The translations under genes were made by a program, and so were the position numbers. The notes below the pieces were generated by a model. That model saw nothing but the letters and a program-made list of their open reading frames with translations, was not told the DNA's origin and searched no databases. 64,000 bases of DNA from Rothia sp. SD9660Na (lineage in GTDB: Bacteria > Actinomycetota > Actinomycetes > Actinomycetales > Micrococcaceae), in assembly GCF_030064065.1 (NCBI RefSeq), contig NZ_CP125946.1:124001-188000 (forward strand), read 5' to 3'. The number at the start of each line of letters is the position of its first letter. Within the stretch, counting starts at the first letter, position 1. Shown in pieces: positions 26,902 to 34,699 of the stretch.

Positions 26902-26918
26902 GGGAGGGGAGGAAGTCA
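26888..26918 (+). repeat. Probable right-end hairpin and reRNA scaffold end
   Basis: CTCCC-GTAA-GGGAG at the tnpB stop is followed by GGGAGGAAG, matching the pattern of the left end. In IS605-type elements the reRNA scaffold ends here and the next 15-20 flanking bases act as guide; the exact border cannot be set by eye. Confidence 0.5.
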
Positions 26919-26964
26919 GTCTAGCAAGTCCCGCAGAGCCCGCCCCACCCACTAGGCTAGAGGG

Positions 26965-27882
26965 GTGGCAAAACGCAGACGAACCCCCAAAAAACAGGTA
27001 GAAACCCCCGAAGCCCTCGTTGAAGGCACCTACCCCATCGACACCGGCATCGCCGAACTCATCGAAGACGACTACACCCCCGGCGGCTGGGTACTCGAAA
27101 TCAACGGCATGGAATCCTCCCATATCGTGCTGGGCCAGCCCCGCGAACTCGACTTCGAATACATGCGCTGGCTGGCGGCTGTCATCGAACCCTTCGTCGA
27201 CGCCCACCTCGACCCGGCCAAGCTCCGCATCACCCACCTGGGCGGCGGGGCCTGCTCCATGGCCCGCTACCTGGCCGACGTCTACCCGGCCTCCCACAAC
27301 ACCGTGGTCGAACTCGACGGCAAACTTGCCGCCTACGTACGCGAATGGTTCGACCTGCCCAAAGCCCCCACCCTCAAAATCAGGGTGGGCGAAGCCCGCG
27401 CCGTCACCGAAGGTTTTGCCCCGGCATCGCGCGACATCATCATCCGCGACGTCTTCGCCGGCTACATCACCCCAGAACCACTGACCACCCTCGAATTTAC
27501 CCAGCTGGCCGAGCGCTCGCTGACTGCGGGCGGGCTCTACATCATCAACTGCGGCGATGACCGCTCCCTAGCCGGGGCTCGCGCTGAGGCTGCCGCCATG
27601 GCTCGGGTCTTTGAGCACACCTGCATCGTGGCAGACCCGGCCATGCTCAAGGGCCGACGCAAGGGCAACGTCATCATCGCTGGCTCCCACGCGCCCCTGC
27701 CGGTGGCCGGTGACCTGGCCACCGCCACCATCACCAAGCGCCTGCTAGGTGGTGGGGTGCCCGCCCAGTACAAGGACGACGCCTGGGTGCGCGACTTCGC
27801 CCGCTCGGCTACCCCGCGCCGCGACGCCCAGCCAGAGGCCGACCTAGCCCAGCTGGACGCCCAACTTCGCGCCGGTCAATAA
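26965..27882 (+). CDS. Spermidine-synthase-like protein (paralogue 2)
   Basis: A 305-residue protein similar in layout to the product of 15130: THLGGGACSMARYLAD at the nucleotide site, an acidic VVELDG strand end, and the DIIIRDVFAGYITPEPLTT block. It has a basic N-terminal extension (KRRRTPKKQ). The start is GTG at 26965, preceded by CTAGGCTAGAG as in paralogue 1, with TAGGCT 6 bases before the start (leaderless). The TnpB element ends some 45 bases upstream. Polyamine synthesis is not assured. Confidence 0.75.
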   Translation: MAKRRRTPKKQVETPEALVEGTYPIDTGIAELIEDDYTPGGWVLEINGMESSHIVLGQPRELDFEYMRWLAAVIEPFVDAHLDPAKLRITHLGGGACSMARYLADVYPASHNTVVELDGKLAAYVREWFDLPKAPTLKIRVGEARAVTEGFAPASRDIIIRDVFAGYITPEPLTTLEFTQLAERSLTAGGLYIINCGDDRSLAGARAEAAAMARVFEHTCIVADPAMLKGRRKGNVIIAGSHAPLPVAGDLATATITKRLLGGGVPAQYKDDAWVRDFARSATPRRDAQPEADLAQLDAQLRAGQ

Positions 27883-27968
27883 GGTAATCGCCCTATTCCT
27901 TCTCTCTTTACCCCGAGATAATCTCTAGGGTCATGAGAAAAGGGATAGGGGGAAGAAGTCTGCAGGGG

Positions 27969-28391
27969 TTAGCTGACCTCACCATCCACGTAGTACCAGG
28001 CCCCGCCGTCCTTGGTGAAGCGGGAGACTTCGGTCTGCACACCGCGCACCCGCTCGTCCTCGGGCGTGCCCGGCACTGACTGGTAATAGGCGGCAAACTC
28101 CACCCCGCCGGTGCTGTCGAAGGGGCCACCTGCCGTGCTGAGAATGTCGAGTCGGTACCAGCGCAGGCTGTCGTCGAGGTGCAAGGACGCAGGCCGGGTG
28201 CTGGGGTGCCAGCTGGCTAGGAGGTAGTCGGGCAGGCCCACTGCAAAGGCACTGAAGCGGGAGCGCATGAGGGCCTCGGGTGTGGGTGCTGTCAGGTCGC
28301 CGGTCTGAGCAAAATGGGTGTGGTAGCGGCCGCAACAGGCGCCGTAGGTTTCGCCGGTGCCGCAGGGGCAGCGGGTATCGGGTTCAAGCAT
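27969..28391 (-). CDS. YchJ-like SEC-C motif protein (UPF0225)
   Basis: A 140-residue protein starting with the SEC-C zinc-binding motif CPCGTGETYGACCG and continuing with the conserved block ALMRSRFSAFAVGLPDYLLASWH. This is the UPF0225/YchJ family, of unknown biochemical role. The ATG at 28391 has GGAG just upstream. The gene stands alone. Between 28392 and 28501 is a short tandem repeat of CTGCCCTGCACGAAC (about two copies). Confidence 0.85.
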   Translation of the reverse strand: MLEPDTRCPCGTGETYGACCGRYHTHFAQTGDLTAPTPEALMRSRFSAFAVGLPDYLLASWHPSTRPASLHLDDSLRWYRLDILSTAGGPFDSTGGVEFAAYYQSVPGTPEDERVRGVQTEVSRFTKDGGAWYYVDGEVS

Positions 28392-28501
28392 GTCTCCATT
28401 AAAACAGGTGAGCGGGGAGCCTGCCTGCTCTGCACGAATCTGCCCTGCACGAACCTGCCGTGCCTCGGGGCCTGCTTGCGTCCGTCCGCCCTTAACAGAA
28501 A

Positions 28502-28563
28502 TACCCCAGTTTGAGTGCAGCTACCCCAGGTAAAAACCGGGTAACTGCACTCAAACTGGGGTA
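28502..28563. terminator. Long-stem terminator after the purine permease gene
   Basis: TACCCCAGTTTGAGTGCAG pairs exactly with CTGCACTCAAACTGGGGTA, with an inner TACCC/GGGTA pair and a short loop. It lies directly downstream of the permease (minus strand). Confidence 0.75.
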
Positions 28564-28583
28564 CTTAGAAGAAGGGAGGCGGT

Positions 28584-30062
28584 TTAGGCGTGCATCCAGC
28601 CCTCAATCACGCCCATGCCGAAGAAGACCAGGAAGGCAGCTGAGACGATGTACATGATCGGGTGCACCTCCTTGCTGCGGCCCTGCGCCAGGCGGATGAA
28701 GGTGAAGGCGACGAAGCCGGCACCGATACCGTCCGCAATGGAGTAGGTGAAGGGCATCATGATGATGGTGAGGAAGGCGGGAATGCCCAGGCCCCAGTCG
28801 GTCCAGTTGATGTGAATGGCCTGGCGCACCATTAGGAAGCCCACGACGACCAGGGCGGGGGCGACAGCCTCGAAGGGCACGATGGACACCAGCGGTGAGA
28901 TGAAGACAGCCAGCAGGAAGAGGGCGCCGGTGACGATGTTGGCGAAGCCAGTGCGGGCACCTTCACCGATACCGGTGGCGGATTCCACAAAGATCTGGTG
29001 GGCTGAGGACGATGAGCCACCACCGAGTACGGAACCGGCGGCGTCAATCAGCAGGACGCGGTCGATGTTTTCGATCTTGCCGTCTTTGTCGATGGTGCCA
29101 GCTTCGGAGGCCAGGCCTACGGAGGTGCCCATGACGTCGAAGAAGACTGCCAGCAGGATAGCGAACATGAGCATGGTTGCGCCCAGGGTGCCCAGGGAGG
29201 AGCCGGAGAAGGCACCGACCATGTCAACGGAGCCCAGCAGGGAGAGGTCGGGGTGGCCGATCCACTGGGTGGGGATTCCGGGGATCATGAGGGACCAGCC
29301 GGTGGCGGAGTCCACGGAAGAGCCGGAGGGCCAGACCTTTTCCAGTACGATCGCCAGGATGGTTGAGGCAACCACACCAATCAGAATCGCCCCGCGAACG
29401 TTGCGGATAAAGAGGGCGATGGTGAGGAAGAGGCCGAAGAGGAAGACGAAGATGGGCCAGCCCTGCAGGTGGCCGCCCGCGCCGAAGGAGACGGGGACGG
29501 TGGTGCCAGCAGCATCGGGCATACGGCGGACGATACCGGCGTTGACCAGGCCAATCAGGGAGATGAAGAGGCCGATGCCCACAACGATGGCGGTCTTGAG
29601 CGATTCGGGTACGGCGTCGAAGACGGCGCGGCGGAAGCCGGTGAGTACCAGGATGGCCATGACGATACCGGCCCAGACGACCAGGCCCATAATCTGGGGC
29701 CAGGTCAGGTTGGGGGTGGTTGCGATGGTGGAGGACAGCAGGGCGTTGACGCCCAGGCCCGCCGCCATGGCGAAGGGCTGCTTGGCCCAGAGGCCCATGA
29801 TGATGGTCAAGACGCCCGCCACCAGTGCGGTTGCCGCTGCAACGCGCTCGACGCCGAGGGTGTTGCCTGCGCCGTCGGGGCCGAGGCCCAGGATGAGGGG
29901 GTTGAGCACCACGATGTAGGCCATGGCGAAGAAGGTTGCTAGACCGCCGCGGATTTCGGTGGAGAGGGTGGAGCCGCGTTCGGTGATTTTGAAGTAGCGG
30001 TCGATAGCGCTGGTGGGCGCTGAGGGTGCGGGTTTGTGAGCCGCGGTGTTCTCAGAAGACAT
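28584..30062 (-). CDS. NCS2 nucleobase permease, AzgA-like (hypoxanthine/guanine/adenine)
   Basis: A 492-residue membrane protein with about 12-14 helices. The blocks RGGLATFFAMAYIVVLNPLI and the later GTSVGLASEAG and GGGSSSSAHQIFVESATG mark the AzgA/PbuG/PbuO branch of the purine permeases. It imports purine bases with protons. Its neighbours are unrelated. No riboswitch-like fold was recognised in 30063-30223, which holds no gene. Confidence 0.9.
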   Translation of the reverse strand: MSSENTAAHKPAPSAPTSAIDRYFKITERGSTLSTEIRGGLATFFAMAYIVVLNPLILGLGPDGAGNTLGVERVAAATALVAGVLTIIMGLWAKQPFAMAAGLGVNALLSSTIATTPNLTWPQIMGLVVWAGIVMAILVLTGFRRAVFDAVPESLKTAIVVGIGLFISLIGLVNAGIVRRMPDAAGTTVPVSFGAGGHLQGWPIFVFLFGLFLTIALFIRNVRGAILIGVVASTILAIVLEKVWPSGSSVDSATGWSLMIPGIPTQWIGHPDLSLLGSVDMVGAFSGSSLGTLGATMLMFAILLAVFFDVMGTSVGLASEAGTIDKDGKIENIDRVLLIDAAGSVLGGGSSSSAHQIFVESATGIGEGARTGFANIVTGALFLLAVFISPLVSIVPFEAVAPALVVVGFLMVRQAIHINWTDWGLGIPAFLTIIMMPFTYSIADGIGAGFVAFTFIRLAQGRSKEVHPIMYIVSAAFLVFFGMGVIEGWMHA

Positions 30063-30223
30063 TCGTGAAAATCCGTAGATACTCGTGTGGGTTTGTGTGG
30101 CCCAGAAATGAAAGTGCGCCGTCTTTGGTGCGGACGGCGCTGATGTACCTGTCTAGTGTACGCCCGTGGGCTAGTTTCTGGCGAGAGTGGCGGGTGTGAC
30201 GCTGTGCAAGGGGAGGGCACGAA

Positions 30224-30262
30224 CGCCCCGCTTCTCCTGCTAGGGAGGGCGGGGCGTCCTTT
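30224..30262. terminator. Terminator hairpin
   Basis: ACGCCCCGC pairs with GCGGGGCGT, followed on the plus strand by CCTTTTGTTTTT. It lies just after the end of the pyruvyltransferase gene (minus strand). Confidence 0.65.
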
Positions 30263-30267
30263 TGTTT

Positions 30268-31455
30268 TTAGAGCGGACGGCTGGGGTAGAGCTCCTGGGC
30301 TTCTTGCCGCTTGGCGCGGATGTGGTGGATGAAGCTTCGGGGGGGGGCCGTGAGGTCGGTGAGGTCAAGGGGGCTCTGCGGGTCGCTGAGGGGGCTGACG
30401 AGCTTCCAGTTGCTGCCGAGATTGAGCACCGACTGGTGTTTGACGTCGTAGTAGCCGGGCTGCCCGTTGAGGGCTATGCCGCGGGCCCCGTGGAGGGCAC
30501 CGGTGAGGTGGTGGTGGAAGCGGCTGGTGATCCATACCTGGTGGGGGCCGTAGGTGAAGTTTTCACGCCAGAAGCGTGAGAAGGGAATGAACCCATCGTC
30601 GGTTACGAGGTCGCGCAGGGCGTCGTAGCCTGCGTAGTCGTTGCCGGGGATGGCTTCGACATAGTAGGTGCGTTCCTTGGGGATACCGAAGTGCTCGATT
30701 TGGGCGCGGGCGAAGGCGAGCATTGCCTCGTGGGCCCCGGGTTCGAGGGCGTCATTTTGTATGCAGAGGTAGAGCTCTTCGGGGCGTCCTGTTTGAAGGG
30801 CGGACGCGGGTGACTGACCGGGTGGGAGCAGTAGGGCGTCGTCGAGGCCGGTTTCTAGGCTGAGTGCCTCTGCGCTGGGTAAGTCGCGTACGCTGACGTG
30901 ATCGAAGTCTTCGAAGGTTTCGTCGTTGCGCGGGGTGAGGCCCTGACCTGTGGCATAGAGGCGGGCTCCTGAGATATCACGGGTAGCGCGCATGGCGTCT
31001 ACGAGTAGTTGGTTTTCGGGCCAGAGGGAGTTGATGTAACCGCCACCGAGCAGGTGCAGGGTGCCTGCCTCCCGCAGGTCGATGATGCCCAGGTCGTAGT
31101 TGGGTGTGCCGAGCTCACGAATCTTATCAGCCGGGGTCCTGGGGTCGCCGTGGAGGTGCTCGTGAATTGCCCGGAAGAGGGTGTTGGTGACGTGCAGTTT
31201 GGGGTGGGCGTGTTTGAAGAGGGACGTCGCATGGCCCGGTTCGCGAACATCGAGCCAGACCTCGGTGGTGGGGTGGGTTGCTGCCAGGTACTGGAGCCAG
31301 CGCAGGGTGATGAGTTCGTCGCCGTAGTTGGGGTAGCCGGCCATGGAGATGAGATAGATGGGCTTGCCGGGCGCGGGCGCTTCTTTGTGCTCTACCGGTG
31401 CAGGCGCTGGAGCAGGTGGGGCGGGGGAGTCCTTGCGGAGGAACTTGTTGAGCAT
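30268..31455 (-). CDS. Polysaccharide pyruvyl transferase family protein (CsaB-like)
   Basis: A 395-residue protein of family PF04230, with the nucleotide-sugar-transferase-like blocks ISMAGYPNYGDELITLRWLQ at the start, LHLLGGGYINSLW in the middle, and WITSRFHHHLTGALHGARG near the end. Enzymes of this family add ketal-linked pyruvate to cell-wall or capsular glycans. Start ATG at 31455 follows AGGAG; a longer frame is open upstream but overlaps the previous gene. It begins 5 bases after the stop of an SLH-domain protein gene, a meaningful pairing because SLH domains bind pyruvylated wall polymers. Confidence 0.82.
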   Translation of the reverse strand: MLNKFLRKDSPAPPAPAPAPVEHKEAPAPGKPIYLISMAGYPNYGDELITLRWLQYLAATHPTTEVWLDVREPGHATSLFKHAHPKLHVTNTLFRAIHEHLHGDPRTPADKIRELGTPNYDLGIIDLREAGTLHLLGGGYINSLWPENQLLVDAMRATRDISGARLYATGQGLTPRNDETFEDFDHVSVRDLPSAEALSLETGLDDALLLPPGQSPASALQTGRPEELYLCIQNDALEPGAHEAMLAFARAQIEHFGIPKERTYYVEAIPGNDYAGYDALRDLVTDDGFIPFSRFWRENFTYGPHQVWITSRFHHHLTGALHGARGIALNGQPGYYDVKHQSVLNLGSNWKLVSPLSDPQSPLDLTDLTAPPRSFIHHIRAKRQEAQELYPSRPL

Positions 31456-31460
31456 GCGGG

Positions 31461-32894
31461 CTAACTCCTGTGGACGTTGCGGTAGGTGAAGGCTGCGATT
31501 TCTGCACGCAGGACGGGCTGTTGCGGGCGGTAGGTGCCGTCTGCCCAACCTGTGGTGATGCCGTTGGCGTGCATCCAGGCTATCTCTCTGTTGAAGGGGT
31601 GGGTGACGGGCACATCTTTAAAAATATCGGACAAGTTTGCAGCGGGTGAACCGTTAAATCGATAGAAGAAAGCTGCGATTTCTGCACGCAGGACGGTTTG
31701 CTGGGGGCGGAAGGTTCCGTCGGCCCAGCCTGTGGTGATGCCAGCGGCCTGCATCCAGGTGATGTGGTGGTAGAAGGCGTGAGTGGTCGGCACATCGCGG
31801 AAGGGGCTCACTGCTGGGGGAGTGAAGGCAGGGGAGCCTGCAAGTCTGTAGAAGAAGGCTGCGATTTCACCGCGGAGTGCTGACTGGTAGGGGCGGTAGG
31901 TGCCGTCCTCCCAGCCGGTGGAGATGCCGCTGGTACGCATCCAGTTCATTTGAGTAAAGAAGGTTTCTGTGGGGAGCACATCGGCAAAGCCGGTGCCGTT
32001 GGACCAGCGGATCCAGGCGGCTAGATGGGGAGCTAATGCAGTGTGGCCTGTGGGTGAGAGGTGGACGGAGTCTGCCAGAAGGTGGGCAAGACCTTTATCG
32101 GTAATCCAGTAGCGGGTAGGGACTACATTGACATTTTCTTGCCTGCCCATTGCGGAAAGATGCTCTGATAGCTGGTGACGGTTGGTCTGTTCGGAGATGC
32201 GGCGGCCAACTACCTCAGAGAGCATGATCAGGCTGGTGGGGTAGAGTTCGCGCAGCTTTCTGATAACTGCCCGCATACCTTCGGCAGTGTCCTGGTAGCT
32301 GCGGCCTGTCCACAGATCGTTGCCAGATCCTTGAATATAGACGATGCCGGGGGAGCCAAGGGGGAGGGCCCTAGCGTTATTGATAACGCTATCGACGTAT
32401 GAGGGGTGGTACTGGTTGGCTGCGTATACACCGATTCCACCCCAGCTGTAAAAGTAGGGGCGGTAGCCTGCCTGGGTGAAGCCTTGGCCTACCCAGTAGC
32501 TGTGGTTGGTGTTGGGTTCTCCCACCTGGGAGTCTCCGATAATCAGGGCATCTGAGCTGGTTAGTCGTATGCTGGCATCGCGCAACATGTTGCCGGGGCC
32601 AGTGCGGACGAAGTTGTTGGGGTTCCCGGGGTAGAAATGGGAACCGGAGGCCGCGTCCCAGATGATGATGCCGTTGCTAAAGGGTTGGTAGGCGCTGACG
32701 GGGCTGAGGGCTTGCTCGGCGGCGACGGGATGGCCGAAGCGGGCGGGGTTGGTTATCCAAAGGGAGTAGATGCCGCCGGATACCGGGATATTGGCTGAAG
32801 CCGGAGTGGTCGAGAGCGCTGAAATGGCTAGGCTTGATGCTGCGAGGGTGATGGCCTGGGCGCGGTTTACCTTGAGTTCTGGGCGGGGGTGCAT
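31461..32894 (-). CDS. Secreted SGNH/GDSL hydrolase with three S-layer-homology repeats
   Basis: A 477-residue secreted protein. The signal peptide covers about residues 1-34 (ending in ASA). An LGFP-like unit follows near residues 40-90 (FGHPVAAEQA, then DAASGSHFYPG). An SGNH hydrolase domain has the nucleophile Ser122 in ALIIGDSQVG, and DSVHLSPTGH is probably the catalytic Asp-His block. Three SLH repeats fill about residues 300-477 (for example WMQAAGITTGWADGTFRPQQ and LRAEIAAFFYRF). The hydrolase probably deacylates a surface glycan. The pyruvyltransferase gene follows on the same strand. Confidence 0.88.
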   Translation of the reverse strand: MHPRPELKVNRAQAITLAASSLAISALSTTPASANIPVSGGIYSLWITNPARFGHPVAAEQALSPVSAYQPFSNGIIIWDAASGSHFYPGNPNNFVRTGPGNMLRDASIRLTSSDALIIGDSQVGEPNTNHSYWVGQGFTQAGYRPYFYSWGGIGVYAANQYHPSYVDSVINNARALPLGSPGIVYIQGSGNDLWTGRSYQDTAEGMRAVIRKLRELYPTSLIMLSEVVGRRISEQTNRHQLSEHLSAMGRQENVNVVPTRYWITDKGLAHLLADSVHLSPTGHTALAPHLAAWIRWSNGTGFADVLPTETFFTQMNWMRTSGISTGWEDGTYRPYQSALRGEIAAFFYRLAGSPAFTPPAVSPFRDVPTTHAFYHHITWMQAAGITTGWADGTFRPQQTVLRAEIAAFFYRFNGSPAANLSDIFKDVPVTHPFNREIAWMHANGITTGWADGTYRPQQPVLRAEIAAFTYRNVHRS

Positions 32895-33042
32895 AAGAGA
32901 CCTCTAGATTGTGTGCGTGTGAGTGTGTGGCAGGGCACCTGCTGGGTGTAATTATAGGCCGGGGTATGCATGGTTCTAGGCGGTGGCGCCATGGGAGGAA
33001 GCAACACTGCGAAAAGAAAGCGTGCACGGGCAGTGCCCCGAG

Positions 33043-33068
33043 TATAATTTAGGTAAACCTAACCCTAA
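33043..33068 (+). promoter_or_regulatory. Promoter with IdeR/DtxR-type iron box
   Basis: TATAAT (33043-33048) is immediately followed by TTAGGTAAACCTAACCCTAA (33049-33068), close to the DtxR/IdeR consensus TTAGGTTAGCCTAACCTAA. A repressor bound here would block the start site, so the downstream gene is probably induced by iron limitation. Confidence 0.75.
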
Positions 33069-33081
33069 AGAAAGGCTTGCC

Positions 33082-33429
33082 GTGGATTTAGTGTCCTACC
33101 CCGCCATCGATACTCTGACTGCCCGCTCGCGCGCCGTCGTCCTCACCGACCGCCCCGCCCGCTATGCCAAGCAGCTGGCCAGCCACTTTGGGCACAAGAT
33201 CCTGGTTGAAGAGGTTGAGGGCGGCCACCGTCTGACCTTTAACCGCGACGGTAACTTCGGGGGCTACGGCGATGTGCTGGTGCAGCAGGTCGACGGCGTC
33301 GAGCGTCTTGTCCTGTTGACCTACGCCGCAACCGCTGAGGGGCGTGAGCGCCTTGAGAGCGTGCTGGGCCGCCACCTGGAGCGCTTTGGTGAGAAGGACG
33401 GCCTTAGCGTCACTTTTCTGCCCCTCTAG
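33082..33429 (+). CDS. DUF2218 protein under probable iron control
   Basis: A 115-residue protein of the DUF2218 type (LASHFGHKILVEEVEGGHRLTF, then VLLTYAATAEGRERLESVLG and a hydrophobic end). Relatives are often found near siderophore-utilisation genes. The function is unknown, but the iron box in front supports a role in iron supply. GTG at 33082 was chosen because AAAGAAAGG lies just before it; an ATG at 32983 would lie upstream of the promoter. Confidence 0.75.
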   Translation: MDLVSYPAIDTLTARSRAVVLTDRPARYAKQLASHFGHKILVEEVEGGHRLTFNRDGNFGGYGDVLVQQVDGVERLVLLTYAATAEGRERLESVLGRHLERFGEKDGLSVTFLPL

Positions 33430-33495
33430 GCTCTTGGCGCAGGCGGGTGTATGTTTGAAACTGAAATTTTTTCCCCGCTGCACCGTTGGAGCGTT

Positions 33496-33795
33496 ATGAG
33501 TCAGAGAGACCCCCGCGACCTTGAGATTGCCCGCGATTTCCTAGCCGAGCTTTCTTCCCGTCTGAACCTTGACCTTGCCCTGGTGGAGAATGCTATGCCC
33601 CATCTTCTGGGCATGACCAAACAGGTGGCGCACGGGGTGGTGCGCCCGGCAGCGCCCTTGGCTGCTTTCTTGGTGGGGTACGCTGCCGCTCAGGCCCCGG
33701 GGCAGGACGCTGATGAGCAGGTGGAGAGCGTCCGTTCGGCTTTGGAACAGGTCGAGATTCTGGTTGACGAATATAAAGAGCGGGCCGATGGGTAG
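33496..33795 (+). CDS. DUF6457-type small protein of the formate dehydrogenase cluster
   Basis: A 99-residue helical protein with the conserved block VAHGVVRPAAPLAAFLVGYAAA. This domain is commonly found next to or fused with molybdopterin-guanine dinucleotide genes, and a similar small gene sits between fdhD and fdhF in corynebacteria. ATG at 33496 was chosen because TTGGAG precedes it; a longer frame opens at 33451. Its last 8 bases overlap the start of fdhD, indicating coupling. Confidence 0.72.
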   Translation: MSQRDPRDLEIARDFLAELSSRLNLDLALVENAMPHLLGMTKQVAHGVVRPAAPLAAFLVGYAAAQAPGQDADEQVESVRSALEQVEILVDEYKERADG

Positions 33796-34669
33796 GCTCA
33801 ACCGTACTGCTCCGGCCACCCGGTACGTGCTCAAAGACGACGGTACTTTCTCTATTGACCGCCGCGCCGACGCCCTGACCGCTGAGGAGCCCCTCGAAAT
33901 CAAGCTGGATGGCCAGACCGTCACCACCACCATGCGCACCCCGGGGCATGATATTGAACTGGCCCACGGGTTCCTGCACGCCGAAGGGCTGATTAGGAGC
34001 GCCGCAGAGATTAGTACCGCCCGCTACTGCGCGGGGGCGACCGGGCCGGACGGCGCCAACACCTACAACGTGCTTGACCTGACCCGCGCAGTCCCTGAAG
34101 CTACGCACCCCAGCCCGCCGGGCGGCGTCCTACCCCTCTTTGGGAAGGCTGCACCCCTGCGTCTGACCGTGACTAACTCGGCCTGCGGGGTGTGCGGGTC
34201 GGCCTCGATTGACTCCATTATGGGCAAGGCCAGTCGCCCCATACCTCCTACCGCCCTTACTCCTGAGCAGGTGCTGGAACTGCCTGTCCGGTTGCGCGAC
34301 CACCAGGTGATTTTCAAAAAAACCGGCGGTATTCACGCCGCCGCCGTCTTTGAGCCGGGCGGTGAACTGTTGGTTGCCCGCGAAGATATCGGCCGCCACA
34401 ACGCCGTGGACAAGGTAGTGGGCCACCTGCTCATGAACGACGGGCTGGAGCCCCCCGCCCCCGGCCTACCGGGGCGGACGCTGGTGGTCAGCTCCCGGGC
34501 GTCCTTTGAGCTGGTGCAGAAGGCAGTACTTGCCGGTTTCTCGGCGCTTGTGGCGGTTTCTGCCCCGTCCTCGCTGGCTGTGGATCTTGCCAAGGAATCG
34601 GGCCTCACCCTGGTCGCTTTTGCCCGCGAACGACGTTTTAACCTGTACTCGGGTCAGCTAGCTCAGTAA
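33788..34669 (+). CDS. fdhD: Formate dehydrogenase sulfurtransferase FdhD
   Basis: A 293-residue protein with the FdhD cysteine motif SACGVCGSAS, the block MRTPGHDIELAHGFLHAEGL, and the late VAREDIGRHNAVDKVVGHLL. FdhD transfers sulfur to the molybdenum cofactor of formate dehydrogenase. ATG at 33788 overlaps the end of the DUF6457 gene and was preferred over an upstream in-frame ATG at 33713. The formate dehydrogenase gene follows 30 bases later. Confidence 0.93.
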   Translation: MGRLNRTAPATRYVLKDDGTFSIDRRADALTAEEPLEIKLDGQTVTTTMRTPGHDIELAHGFLHAEGLIRSAAEISTARYCAGATGPDGANTYNVLDLTRAVPEATHPSPPGGVLPLFGKAAPLRLTVTNSACGVCGSASIDSIMGKASRPIPPTALTPEQVLELPVRLRDHQVIFKKTGGIHAAAVFEPGGELLVAREDIGRHNAVDKVVGHLLMNDGLEPPAPGLPGRTLVVSSRASFELVQKAVLAGFSALVAVSAPSSLAVDLAKESGLTLVAFARERRFNLYSGQLAQ

Positions 34670-34699
34670 TCTGGCACACATCACGCTAAACTGGGGTGT

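Noticed and set aside
28426..28460. Short tandem repeat of CTGCCCTGCACGAAC
   Set aside because: Only about two copies; too few to call a functional repeat.
28816..29919. A 367-codon plus-strand open frame opposite the purine permease gene
   Set aside because: It is the antisense of a clearly conserved NCS2 permease; long antisense frames arise from high GC and codon bias, and its product has no recognisable fold.
30063..30223. Purine riboswitch in front of the purine permease
   Set aside because: I could not find the conserved junction of purine riboswitches by eye, and this class is not expected in this lineage.
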